A program made the position numbers and the translations under genes. Under the pieces are notes generated by a model. The model searched no databases, was not told the DNA's origin, and saw nothing but the letters and a program-made list of their open reading frames with translations. A DNA stretch of 64,000 nt, from positions 20,862-84,861 of the forward strand of contig JAYFQX010000022.1 of NCBI GenBank assembly GCA_034926635.1. The letters run 5' to 3'. This document shows positions 17,921-26,244 of the stretch, piece by piece. This stretch comes from Christensenella sp034926635 (lineage in GTDB: Bacteria; Bacillota; Clostridia; Christensenellales; Christensenellaceae). Numbering within the stretch: position 1 is the first letter of the stretch; every line of letters starts with the position of its first letter.

Positions 17921-18907
17921 TTACCTCGTTACTTTTATTGGCTTTTCCTTGATGTTTTTGCTGAGACGGTTCAAAAACAGCGCCATTATAATGATAAGCC
18001 CTTTAAAAAGGTCCTGTGCAATAGCCGGTATGGATAGGAATACCAGCATACTGCTGATAATCCCCATAAAAATCACGCCTAAAAATGTGCCCAGCATATC
18101 TCCTTTCCCACCTTCTACGCTTGTTCCTCCAATGATTGTTGCGGCTATACAATCCATAAGCATAGTATTCCCGCCGCTTTCCTGAGTCACCTGGACGATT
18201 CTGGATCCCATCACGATAGCGGCCAGTCCCATGCATATGCCTGATACCAAATAAGCAAAGATTTTGTAAACATCGGTGTTTACCCCCGCAAGCTTTGTAT
18301 TCTTTTCATTCGAGCCAATCGCATAAATATATCCACCTGCTGTTGTAGTCTTTAAAATCAACGCTCCTACAACGAATACGATTCCCATAATAATACAGGA
18401 AACGGGAATTCCCACTATTTTCCCATTTCCAATCGCTTCGAACACAGGGGCTTCCAGACGAAGCTTTGCGCCCATAGCAATTAAATTTAGTACCCCTTGC
18501 GTTATGGACATGGTAGCCAGCGTAACTATAAACGGCATAATTTTAACTTTTGTTACTAAAAAGCCATTCAGCAGCCCAAGAGCCATACATACTATAATCC
18601 CGCAGAGAATACCTGCTATTGCGTTTTCCGTCCCTTTAAAAACCAGACCCACTACGATAGCTCCAAGCGTCACACCATATCCAGCAGAAAGGTCAATGCC
18701 CCCGGTCAGAATGACAAACGTCATCCCGACCGCAAGGATCCCCACCGCAGAAGTCTGCCGAAAAATATTGATGATATTATCTACCGAAGCAAATCTTGCA
18801 CTGATCAAGCTTGCAACTACGCATACGATTAGTATCAGAAGCAACAGAATAACTTTTCCCCAGTCTATATTTTTAGTTTTTAGTCTTTCCATTTTCAAAT
18901 TATTCAT
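17921..18907 (-). CDS. Ribose-type ABC transporter permease
   Basis: 328 residues from ATG 18907, which has GAGGGG upstream; the longer frame to 18949 adds an unlikely 14-residue tail. It contains TFVILTGGIDLSAGYG and GGTSVEGGKGDMLGT, the RbsC-family boxes, and about eight to ten membrane segments. It probably pairs with the permease domain of the fused transporter, giving a heterodimeric channel. Confidence 0.92.
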   Translation of the reverse strand: MNNLKMERLKTKNIDWGKVILLLLILIVCVVASLISARFASVDNIINIFRQTSAVGILAVGMTFVILTGGIDLSAGYGVTLGAIVVGLVFKGTENAIAGILCGIIVCMALGLLNGFLVTKVKIMPFIVTLATMSITQGVLNLIAMGAKLRLEAPVFEAIGNGKIVGIPVSCIIMGIVFVVGALILKTTTAGGYIYAIGSNEKNTKLAGVNTDVYKIFAYLVSGICMGLAAIVMGSRIVQVTQESGGNTMLMDCIAATIIGGTSVEGGKGDMLGTFLGVIFMGIISSMLVFLSIPAIAQDLFKGLIIIMALFLNRLSKNIKEKPIKVTR

Positions 18908-18953
18908 TATTTTCCCCTCGGGCTTACATCGTATTTTTCTTATTAGCAAGAGG

Positions 18954-19841
18954 TTAAATCAAGCCTAATTTCTCCAACTCTTCTTTTATATGTGCACGTT
19001 GTTTATCTGTAGCGTCTTCAAGCGGCGCCAATACTTTCCCGCCAGGATATTCTCCTACTAAATCAGCCGCATATTTGTAACCAGCTAAAAACGGGGCTGA
19101 TTTCAAGATCTCACGAATGGCCAAAACTTTATGCTGGCACTCAATTGCTTTTTCTTTATCATTCGCAAACGCTGCGTCGCATAAATCAATAATTGGTTGC
19201 GGAAATACAACGGAAATCAGCGAAATTATTCCACGACCACCTACTTGCATGATTGGGAGTATCGTTCCATCGCTCCCTGACAAAAAGTCCAAATCTCGCT
19301 CTACATTACGCATAATTGTTTGAACATGTATTAAGTCTTGCGTACTTTCTTTGTATCCCTTTACATTTTCGTTTTCATTCATCAACCGCGCTACCAAACC
19401 GGGCGACATAGTGTTGGATGTTTGGGGGGCATTATATACATAGACAGGCAAACCGGTCGCACGAATAATCGCCGTATAATGTTGATAAAGCGAATTTTCT
19501 GTGAACGGATAAATGCACGGTTGCGTAATGCAGATCGCGTCTGCTCCATTTTCTTCATAGCTTTTTGCAAGCTCTAAAGCTGTGCTTGTACCATTCACAA
19601 AAATATTGGCCATTACGGGTAACCTGCCGTTTGTTTTCCTTACGGCAAATCGAAGCATCTCTTTGTGATATTCTAAAGACATAAACGGGCATTCGCTAGC
19701 GATACCATTTACAAAAATACCATTTACGCCGCTTTTAACCTGAAAATCAATTTCCTGCCCAAGACCATCATAATCAATTGTATAATCGGTATGATATGGC
19801 GTCATTAATTCCGTTATTGTTCCTTGAAATAGATTACTCAT
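18954..19841 (-). CDS. Dihydrodipicolinate synthase/N-acetylneuraminate lyase family aldolase
   Basis: 295 residues. Schiff-base lysine in VKGYKEST (about 169), catalytic tyrosine in YVYNAPQTS, and GIFVNGIASECPFMS replacing the usual GTTGE substrate loop. Members cleave or form 2-keto-3-deoxy acids and related compounds. The changed loop and setting in a sugar operon argue against lysine biosynthesis and for cleavage of a keto-deoxy sugar acid, an inference. It follows deoC and precedes the transporter genes. Confidence 0.88.
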   Translation of the reverse strand: MSNLFQGTITELMTPYHTDYTIDYDGLGQEIDFQVKSGVNGIFVNGIASECPFMSLEYHKEMLRFAVRKTNGRLPVMANIFVNGTSTALELAKSYEENGADAICITQPCIYPFTENSLYQHYTAIIRATGLPVYVYNAPQTSNTMSPGLVARLMNENENVKGYKESTQDLIHVQTIMRNVERDLDFLSGSDGTILPIMQVGGRGIISLISVVFPQPIIDLCDAAFANDKEKAIECQHKVLAIREILKSAPFLAGYKYAADLVGEYPGGKVLAPLEDATDKQRAHIKEELEKLGLI

Positions 19842-19881
19842 CGTATTATTCCTTTCTGTTCAAAAGATTAAATCCCAACAA

Positions 19882-20547
19882 TTAGTATCCTTTACTTTCT
19901 TGTCCTTTTATCAATTTAATTGCAGAACTTGTTCCTAGCCTATCGCAACCCTCATTTAAGAACATCTCCATGTCTTCGACTGTACGGATCCCGCCCGCAG
20001 CTTTCATCTTTACGTTCGAACCTATATTTTGTCTGAATAAGCGAATATCTTCTTGTGTCGCGCCTCCCGTACCAAAACCGGTCGAAGTTTTAATATAGTC
20101 GGCGCCGGCGTTCGTCACCGCATTGCACACTTCAATTTTTTCGTCCTCTGATAAATAACACGTTTCAATAATAACTTTAAGTATTTTGTTCCCCACAGTT
20201 TCTTTAATTCTAGCGATTTCGTCTTCAATCTTTTTGAAGTCTTTATTTTTTGCGTCTGTAATATTTATTACCATATCCACTTCACTGGCTCCGTCAACAA
20301 GCGCATCCTTTGCTTCGACAATTTTAGAACCAGTGCTATTATATCCCAAAGGAAAACCAATTACCGTACAGATATTGATTTGATCTCCATACTTCTCTTT
20401 GACCCTTGAAATATAAGCCTGAGGAATGCACACTGACGCGGTCTGGTATTCGATCGCTTCATCACAGAGAGTTTGAATCTGATCCCATGTTGCCGATGCC
20501 GACAATAAAGTGTGATCAACGTGAGATAAAATTTCTTTCGCTTCCAT
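19882..20547 (-). CDS. deoC: Deoxyribose-phosphate aldolase
   Basis: 221 residues, full length. Catalytic lysine in DYIKTSTGFG, second lysine in MKAAGGIRT, and aspartate in SEVDMVINI match the DERA family. It cleaves 2-deoxyribose 5-phosphate to acetaldehyde and glyceraldehyde 3-phosphate. As first gene of the operon, beside a DeoR regulator and a kinase, it suggests that a deoxy-pentose or similar sugar is the substrate. Preceded by GGAGG. Confidence 0.95.
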   Translation of the reverse strand: MEAKEILSHVDHTLLSASATWDQIQTLCDEAIEYQTASVCIPQAYISRVKEKYGDQINICTVIGFPLGYNSTGSKIVEAKDALVDGASEVDMVINITDAKNKDFKKIEDEIARIKETVGNKILKVIIETCYLSEDEKIEVCNAVTNAGADYIKTSTGFGTGGATQEDIRLFRQNIGSNVKMKAAGGIRTVEDMEMFLNEGCDRLGTSSAIKLIKGQESKGY

Positions 20548-20715
20548 AAAAACGTACCTCCATATATTATTGTAATTTGATTACATTTTTATAACTTTGC
20601 TTGACTTTTGTAAAAACTTTATAATATCTTTCAATCTAATTATGAATAAACAATTTAATTTTTTAAGTCGGTATTGCAATTAATTAAAATTCATGATTAA
20701 CTTTGGTATATCTGT

Positions 20716-20743
20716 ATTGTATCATATTTAGTTAGTATGTCAA
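20716..20743 (-). promoter_or_regulatory. Promoter of the deoC sugar operon
   Basis: On the minus strand TTGACA, 16 bases, TGATACAAT (extended -10). The leader is about 160 bases. The whole 20548-21062 interval is very AT-rich and holds only control sites. Confidence 0.65.
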
Positions 20744-20749
20744 CATTTT

Positions 20750-20771
20750 TTATGAAAATATTTTTTCATAA
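20750..20771. promoter_or_regulatory. 22-bp inverted repeat, candidate operator
   Basis: Perfect 9-base arms TTATGAAAA / TTTTCATAA with a 4-base centre, 6 bases upstream of the deoC-operon -35. It may be bound by the adjacent DeoR regulator. In DNA this AT-rich the palindrome could be chance. Confidence 0.4.
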
Positions 20772-20986
20772 TTCGGCTATAAATGTTAATATTTCAACAT
20801 TACAATTTACTTTTTTCATATACGCTCAGTTTTTTTAACATTTTAGTAGTTTTTTGATCTGCATTTTAATTTTTTTTAATTCACACAAATTTTTTATCAT
20901 TTTTTATTCAATAATAATATTTTTGAAATTTAACATGTTATACAATGTCTTATTTTTTTCATATTGGTTTATGTTTTTCATTTTTA

Positions 20987-21015
20987 TTTACATTTTTAGA
21001 ATTTTATGTTATTAT
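20987..21015 (+). promoter_or_regulatory. Promoter of the DeoR regulator
   Basis: TTTACA, 17 bases, TATTAT, 48 bases before the regulator start. Confidence 0.5.
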
Positions 21016-21062
21016 GTATCAATTAAACGCATTATATTACGCTTGATATTGGAGGTAATGAT

Positions 21063-21839
21063 ATGAGCAAAAAATCAGAACGTGCAAATGCCATCCTGGA
21101 AATCCTATCGCACAGAAATGGCGAATCCCTAAAGAGCATAGCACAAGAGCTTGATGTTTCGGAAATGACCATTCGCCGTGACATTGGGATACTTCAAGAA
21201 AAAAAACTGGTAACCCTTATACAGGGGGTTGCAATTTACAATCATCATCCTTCCTCCTCTATATTGAATAAACAATATGATTTTCAAAGCGAAAAAGAAA
21301 CCTATTCTGACGAAAAAGAAAGAATTGGTATCAAGGCGGCCTCCTTATTAAAACCAAATGATGTTATCGTAATCGATACTGGCACAACAACCGAGCAACT
21401 AGCCAAGCATTTACCAGCCGACTTAAATTTAACCGTAGTTTGCTATAATATGAATACATTAATGTATGTAAAAGAAAAAACAGATCGCATTATCTTCGGA
21501 GGTGGACATTACCATAGGAATACGCAGATGTTTCAATCCCCAGAAGGAGTAGCCTTAATTTCGAGGACAAACTCTAATAAAGCTTTTATATCGGCAGCAG
21601 GCGTAAGCAGTAAATTAATTGCAAGTTGTATAGACCAGTACGAAACCAACACAAAAAAAGCTGCAATAGAATCTGCAATAGAAAAAATTTTGCTCGTGGA
21701 TTCTTCTAAATTTGATCGAATCTGCCCCGTTACTTTCGCAACTTTGAAAGAATTCGATGTAATCATCACCGATAATAATCTTAGCGAAGAATGGGTTCAA
21801 TATATCCATGATCTTGATATCAAATTGTTCTTAGTGTAG
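21063..21839 (+). CDS. DeoR-family transcriptional regulator
   Basis: 258 residues. N-terminal helix-turn-helix SLKSIAQELDVSEMTIRRDIGILQEKKLV (read in parts; residues about 20-48) and a C-terminal DeoRC sugar-phosphate sensor domain with VIDTGTTTEQLAKHL and DSSKFDRI. Such proteins repress a neighbouring operon until a phosphorylated sugar binds. It is divergent from the deoC operon and ATG follows GGAGG, so it very likely controls that operon. Confidence 0.93.
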   Translation: MSKKSERANAILEILSHRNGESLKSIAQELDVSEMTIRRDIGILQEKKLVTLIQGVAIYNHHPSSSILNKQYDFQSEKETYSDEKERIGIKAASLLKPNDVIVIDTGTTTEQLAKHLPADLNLTVVCYNMNTLMYVKEKTDRIIFGGGHYHRNTQMFQSPEGVALISRTNSNKAFISAAGVSSKLIASCIDQYETNTKKAAIESAIEKILLVDSSKFDRICPVTFATLKEFDVIITDNNLSEEWVQYIHDLDIKLFLV

Positions 21840-21871
21840 TAGCATTATTATATTTATGGTATAACGTTGAA

Positions 21872-21912
21872 TTCATATAAAAAATGCAGGCATGATCATG
21901 CCTGCATTTTTC
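21872..21912. terminator. Bidirectional terminator of pyrE and right copy of the 33-bp repeat
   Basis: AAAAAATGCAGGCATGA / TCATGCCTGCATTTTT is a near-perfect palindrome with A- and T-runs on either side. It ends both the plus-strand deoR gene and the minus-strand pyr operon. Bases 21872-21904 are identical to 11167-11199. Confidence 0.88.
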
Positions 21913-21924
21913 AAATACATTTCC

Positions 21925-22509
21925 TTACTTCACCGGCAGCGCCCTGCTTCCCGGCTTCACAAGCGGAATGCCTGTTTTACAAATCGGACAACCTTCCGCC
22001 TCATAAGATTTCACTTCCAGGGAAAGCACCGCACGAAACGGTACGCCAAAATCTACATTACCCGCGCTCCGGTCCACCACGCTTCCAACACCCACGACTT
22101 CTGCTCCCATTTCCTGCAACAATGCAATCACTTCCTTGACAGAACCACCCGTCGTCACAACATCTTCCGTCACCAAAATCTTTGCATTTTCCGGAACAGT
22201 AAATCCGCGGCGCAGCGTCATTTTCCCATTTTCGCGCTCAGCAAAGATGTTTTTCACTCCAAGCTGACGGGATACCTCGTACGCCATAATAATACCGCCA
22301 ATTGCCGGTCCCACAACCAAATTAATTTCCATATCGCTGAATTGCTCCGCAAGCTGCTTACAAATCATTTCAGAAACGTCCGGATATTGAAATAACTTCG
22401 CGCACTGCATATACTTATCCGAATGCCTTCCTGACGTCAGCAGAAAATGTCCCTCGAGCATCACTTCCTTTTCTTTAAAAATCCTTATAATCTCTTCTTG
22501 TGTCAGCAT
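21925..22509 (-). CDS. pyrE: Orotate phosphoribosyltransferase
   Basis: 194 residues. PRPP-binding motif ILVTEDVVTTGGSVKE, and HFLLTSGRHSDKYMQ and VVGPAIGG of the OPRT family. It adds ribose-5-phosphate to orotate, the fifth step of UMP synthesis. The C-terminal CPICKTGIPLVKPGSR tail matches the longer clostridial OPRT type. Last gene of the pyr operon. Confidence 0.95.
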   Translation of the reverse strand: MLTQEEIIRIFKEKEVMLEGHFLLTSGRHSDKYMQCAKLFQYPDVSEMICKQLAEQFSDMEINLVVGPAIGGIIMAYEVSRQLGVKNIFAERENGKMTLRRGFTVPENAKILVTEDVVTTGGSVKEVIALLQEMGAEVVGVGSVVDRSAGNVDFGVPFRAVLSLEVKSYEAEGCPICKTGIPLVKPGSRALPVK

Positions 22510-22525
22510 AATTTCTCCCTTTCAT

Positions 22526-23440
22526 TTATCCGACCTGCAGCGTGCCTGTAAGCTCGCTGATTTTTTTTAAGCCTTCTTTGTTCCCAAACTGCTCCAACTC
22601 TTCAGCAATACGCTGTGAAGCGCCGGGGTCGCGTATGGTGGCACTTCCCACCATCACAGCGTCTGCCCCCGCTATCATAAACTCTGCCGCGTCCATGCCC
22701 GTCATAATACCGCCCATGCCGATGATTGGCAGTCCAAGCCCAGCGCGATACACTTCCCATACCATCCGCAGGGCCACCGGCTTTACCGCAGGACCAGAAA
22801 GCCCTCCGGTCACATTCGCTATCAACGGCTTTCTTGTATGTGCGTTAATCGCCATTCCCGTCAGCGTATTGATCAAGGAGAGAGCATCTGCCCCACCCTC
22901 TGCAGCCGCACGCGCCATCTGCGCAACGCTGGTAACATTAGGCGTCAGCTTCACAATTACCGGTTTTTTTGCAACATCCTTGACTGACCTCACAACATTT
23001 GTCAGCGTCACCGCGTCTGTCCCGAAATTCACGCCGCCATGCTTGACATTCGGGCACGAAACATTTACCTCATATAAATCGATCTCTGTGTTGTTAAGCC
23101 TCTGCGCGACATAAACGTAATCTTCGATACTCGCACCCGCAATATTTGCAATTTTTACAGTATCAATCGCTTTTATCCGCGGATAAATGGTCTCTAAAAA
23201 GCCATCCACTCCCGGGTTTTGCAGCCCCACCGCGTTGAGTATGCCACTGGCTGTTTCTGCGATCCGCACGGGAGGATTCCCATTACGCACTTCTTTTGTC
23301 AATGCCTTAAGCGTTACGCCGCCGATTGCTGCAAGATCCATATACATCCCGTATTCTTCAGCAAAACCAAACGTTCCCGAAGCGGTGACCACAGGATTTC
23401 TAAGCTCTATTCCCGCAATTTTTACTTTCATATCAATCAT
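22526..23440 (-). CDS. pyrD: Dihydroorotate dehydrogenase B, catalytic subunit
   Basis: 304 residues of class 1B. Active-site cysteine in YEVNVSCPNVKHGG, FMN-phosphate loops GGLSGPAVKP and IIGMGGIMTG. With PyrK it oxidises dihydroorotate using NAD+. ATG 23440 overlaps the pyrK stop by 8 bases and has AAGGAGG about 11 bases upstream; ATG 23431 is a weaker alternative. Confidence 0.95.
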   Translation of the reverse strand: MIDMKVKIAGIELRNPVVTASGTFGFAEEYGMYMDLAAIGGVTLKALTKEVRNGNPPVRIAETASGILNAVGLQNPGVDGFLETIYPRIKAIDTVKIANIAGASIEDYVYVAQRLNNTEIDLYEVNVSCPNVKHGGVNFGTDAVTLTNVVRSVKDVAKKPVIVKLTPNVTSVAQMARAAAEGGADALSLINTLTGMAINAHTRKPLIANVTGGLSGPAVKPVALRMVWEVYRAGLGLPIIGMGGIMTGMDAAEFMIAGADAVMVGSATIRDPGASQRIAEELEQFGNKEGLKKISELTGTLQVG

Positions 23441-24206
23441 ACAGCGCGTCTACCTCCTTAATAGGAAAAACAGGACCGTTCAGGCAGACTTTTTTATATT
23501 CTCCCCGGATACTGCACGCACATACTGCGCAGCCACCCGTTCCGCAGCCCATACGCTGTTCTAACGAGACCAGCGTCGGCACGTCGCCAACCACCTTTGC
23601 AAGCGAACGAAAGAATGGTGTAGGACCGCAGGCAAGGATCATGTCTGGCGTTTCACTTTTCAACTGATCCGCCAAAACCTGTGTACAAAACCCTTTCGTT
23701 CCAAACGAGCCATCATCCGTCGTCACATAAGTTTTTGCGAATTTTTCAAAATCCTGCACCTGATAAACGCAATCCGCGTTTCGATATCCCAAAAATGCGG
23801 AATACTCTTTATCCGGATAATTGCAGTGTATAGATTTTAACGGTGCAATCCCTACGCCTCCGCCAATAAGCCAAATTTTTTTCGCATCTTCCGGGAGTGT
23901 AAATCCATTGCCAAGCGGCATCAATATATCCAGCATGTCTCCCGGACGACAAAGCGTCAAAAGACGCGTTCCTTTTCCTATGGCGTTATAAACGATATGT
24001 ACTTCTTTTCTTTTTACATCCACATAATTGATACTGATCGGGCGACGAAGCAGCAGTTCCCTTGCATGCGGGATTTCAATGTGCATAAACTGTCCCGCAC
24101 GAAAAATACGAATTGCCTCCTGCGCACAAGTCAGCTTCATCAAATACGTATTCTCTGCAATTTCTTCCTGCGAAACCACCTTTTCAATAAAATGTTTTTT
24201 GATCAT
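23433..24206 (-). CDS. pyrK: Dihydroorotate dehydrogenase B, electron-transfer subunit
   Basis: 257 residues. FAD-binding RRPISI motif (LLLRRPISINYV), NAD-binding GGGVGIAPL, and a C-terminal [2Fe-2S] cluster motif CGTGGCAVCACSI...C. It passes electrons from PyrD to NAD+. It overlaps carA by 4 bases. Confidence 0.95.
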   Translation of the reverse strand: MIKKHFIEKVVSQEEIAENTYLMKLTCAQEAIRIFRAGQFMHIEIPHARELLLRRPISINYVDVKRKEVHIVYNAIGKGTRLLTLCRPGDMLDILMPLGNGFTLPEDAKKIWLIGGGVGIAPLKSIHCNYPDKEYSAFLGYRNADCVYQVQDFEKFAKTYVTTDDGSFGTKGFCTQVLADQLKSETPDMILACGPTPFFRSLAKVVGDVPTLVSLEQRMGCGTGGCAVCACSIRGEYKKVCLNGPVFPIKEVDALYD

Positions 24207-25267
24207 TTTATTTTCTCCCGGTCGATCATCTCCATGAAATCATCAAACAGGTACGCCGTATCTTCCGGCCCCGGTGCAGCTTCCGGATGGAATTGCACTG
24301 TAAACATCGGATACCCGATATATTTTACGCCTTCTATTGTCTGGTCGTTCCAGTTTTTATGCGATACCACAGCGCATGCGGGCAGCGAGCGGCTCATAAT
24401 GGTATAGCCATGGTTTTGCGAGGTAATAAACACCTTATTCCGCTGCATATCTTTTACTGGGTGATTTGCACCCCGATGACCATATTTCAGCTTTTCCGTG
24501 TCTGCGCCCATGGCAAGTGCAATCAGCTGGTGTCCGAGACAGATCCCGAAAATCGGCATTTTCCCGATCACCTGCTTCAAATTCTCAATAATTTGTGTAT
24601 TATCCTTCGGGTCTCCGGGACCGTTTGTGAGCATCAGCCCGTCAAACCCTCCCGCAAGGATTTCCTGGGGATCCGTTAATGCCGGGAACACCGTCAGCGC
24701 ACAATCACGTTTTGCAAGACTGCGCAGGATATTCCGCTTCAACCCAAAATCGAGCACAGCAATCTTTCTGCTTCCCTCGCTATACACATATTTTTCCTTA
24801 GTCGTGGTCTCCAGCACAGGGTTGGTGATCCGGTAAGACTGCATTTCTTCAATCTGCATAGAGGATGGCGGCACCTGCGTAATGATTCCGAGCATCGTTC
24901 CTTTATCGCGCAGCTTGCGGGTCAATTCCCGCGTATCAATTCCCGCAAGACCAACCACGTTATGCTGCTCCATATATTCTCCCAGAGACATCTCACATTT
25001 CCAATTAGACGGTTCCCCGCATTTCTCACGCATCACGAAGGCACGCACATGCGGACCATCTGATTCCGAGACCGCTTCATCTATTCCGTAATTTCCAATC
25101 AAAGGATAAGTCATTGTAACAATCTGACCGCAATAAGAAGGGTCTGTCAGAACTTCCTGATAACCCGTCATGCCGGTGTTGAACACAACCTCTCCCATAA
25201 TATCTTCTCTTCTGCCAAAAGATTCCCCTTTAAAAATCGTGCCGTCTTCTAATGTCAAATATGCCAT
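24203..25267 (-). CDS. carA: Carbamoyl-phosphate synthase small subunit
   Basis: 354 residues. Class I glutamine amidotransferase with nucleophile in GICLGHQL, histidine in QFHPEA, and N-terminal ALEDGT-like start LTLEDGTIFKGESFG. It provides ammonia to CarB. No carB lies next to it in the window, which is unusual because carA and carB are normally adjacent; the large subunit must be encoded elsewhere. Confidence 0.94.
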   Translation of the reverse strand: MAYLTLEDGTIFKGESFGRREDIMGEVVFNTGMTGYQEVLTDPSYCGQIVTMTYPLIGNYGIDEAVSESDGPHVRAFVMREKCGEPSNWKCEMSLGEYMEQHNVVGLAGIDTRELTRKLRDKGTMLGIITQVPPSSMQIEEMQSYRITNPVLETTTKEKYVYSEGSRKIAVLDFGLKRNILRSLAKRDCALTVFPALTDPQEILAGGFDGLMLTNGPGDPKDNTQIIENLKQVIGKMPIFGICLGHQLIALAMGADTEKLKYGHRGANHPVKDMQRNKVFITSQNHGYTIMSRSLPACAVVSHKNWNDQTIEGVKYIGYPMFTVQFHPEAAPGPEDTAYLFDDFMEMIDREKIK

Positions 25268-25317
25268 CTTCTGCTCCCTTCGCCGTCAAAACACAGGATC
25301 CTTCGGATTGAACATCC

Positions 25318-26244
25318 TCAATATCCGATTCCGTTCTGATCAAATGTCTCCAGTATATCCTTCTGCATGTCCTTCGTCGCTTCTCTCGCCGCTTTCACAA
25401 AATCCATCCCCGCATACTTCTCATTTCGGTATGCCGTCAGGATAGCACGTGAGTTGTTGACGATGCCGCCCAACCCTTTTTTGTCAAAATTGGGAACCAG
25501 CCCCTGCGCACTGCCGCCTTGCGCGCCATAGCCGGGAATCAGTACAAAAATATGGGGATGCGTCTGCCTGATTTTCTCAGCTTGCTGTGGATATGTCGCG
25601 CCGATCACAGCCCCGACATCCGAATACCCAAATTTTCCAATACTGTCCTGTCCCCATATTTCTACCATATCCGCCATATGTTCATAAACGGTTTTTCCAT
25701 CCGAAATCTTGTCCTGAAGTTCCCCCGAACTTTGGTTAGAAGTTTTTACCAGGACAAAAATCCCCTTGTCATATTTTTTGCAATCCTCTACAAAAGGCGC
25801 GATCCCATCCGTCCCGAGATACCCGTTTACCGTGGCAAAATCTGCATCAAATACAGGCATTTCCTCTTCGCCGATCTTCGTTCTCCCAAGGTATGCACTG
25901 GAATACGCCGTTGCGGTCGCGCCAATATCGTTTCTCTTAATATCGGCGATCACAATAAGTCCGGCATTTTTCGCATAAGCAATCGTATCCCGGAAGGCTT
26001 TCATACCTTCATAACCATACATTTCATAATACGCGGCCTGTACCTTCACCGCCGGGACAATGTCCGCCAGTCCATCAATCAAAGCACGGTTAAACTGAAA
26101 AATATTATTAGATGCATATGCAAGCGTATCCACAGAATACTCCCGTGACAAAAAATTACCCGGGATATAATCAAATTTTGTATCCAATCCGACGCAAACC
26201 GGATTTTTTTTAAAAACGATCTGCTCAATCAGCTTGTCTATCAT
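25318..26244 (-). CDS. pyrF: Orotidine 5'-phosphate decarboxylase, type 2
   Basis: 308 residues, the longer type-2 form. Catalytic Lys/Asp array in VIADIKRNDIGATATAY, N-terminal CVGLDTKFDYIP and C-terminal PGYGAQGG. It makes UMP from OMP. The ATG lies 20 bases inside the pyrC end, indicating translational coupling. Confidence 0.95.
   Translation of the reverse strand: MIDKLIEQIVFKKNPVCVGLDTKFDYIPGNFLSREYSVDTLAYASNNIFQFNRALIDGLADIVPAVKVQAAYYEMYGYEGMKAFRDTIAYAKNAGLIVIADIKRNDIGATATAYSSAYLGRTKIGEEEMPVFDADFATVNGYLGTDGIAPFVEDCKKYDKGIFVLVKTSNQSSGELQDKISDGKTVYEHMADMVEIWGQDSIGKFGYSDVGAVIGATYPQQAEKIRQTHPHIFVLIPGYGAQGGSAQGLVPNFDKKGLGGIVNNSRAILTAYRNEKYAGMDFVKAAREATKDMQKDILETFDQNGIGY

Larger units (their letters stand above)
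11167..21904. mobile_element. Putative acquired sugar-catabolic island bounded by 33-bp direct repeats
   Basis: Inference. A DeoR-regulated sugar operon lies between two identical 33-bp copies of a terminator-like sequence, with core genes (rqcH pair on the left, pyrE on the right) outside. An IS3-family scar abuts the left repeat. No integrase is present, and 33 bases is far longer than an IS3 target duplication. Removing the segment would place the rqcH partner gene directly beside the pyrE terminator. Confidence 0.5.

Noticed and set aside
20854..21066. 70-residue Phe/Ile-rich frame upstream of deoR
   Set aside because: It is a by-product of T-rich promoter DNA and has no ribosome site.
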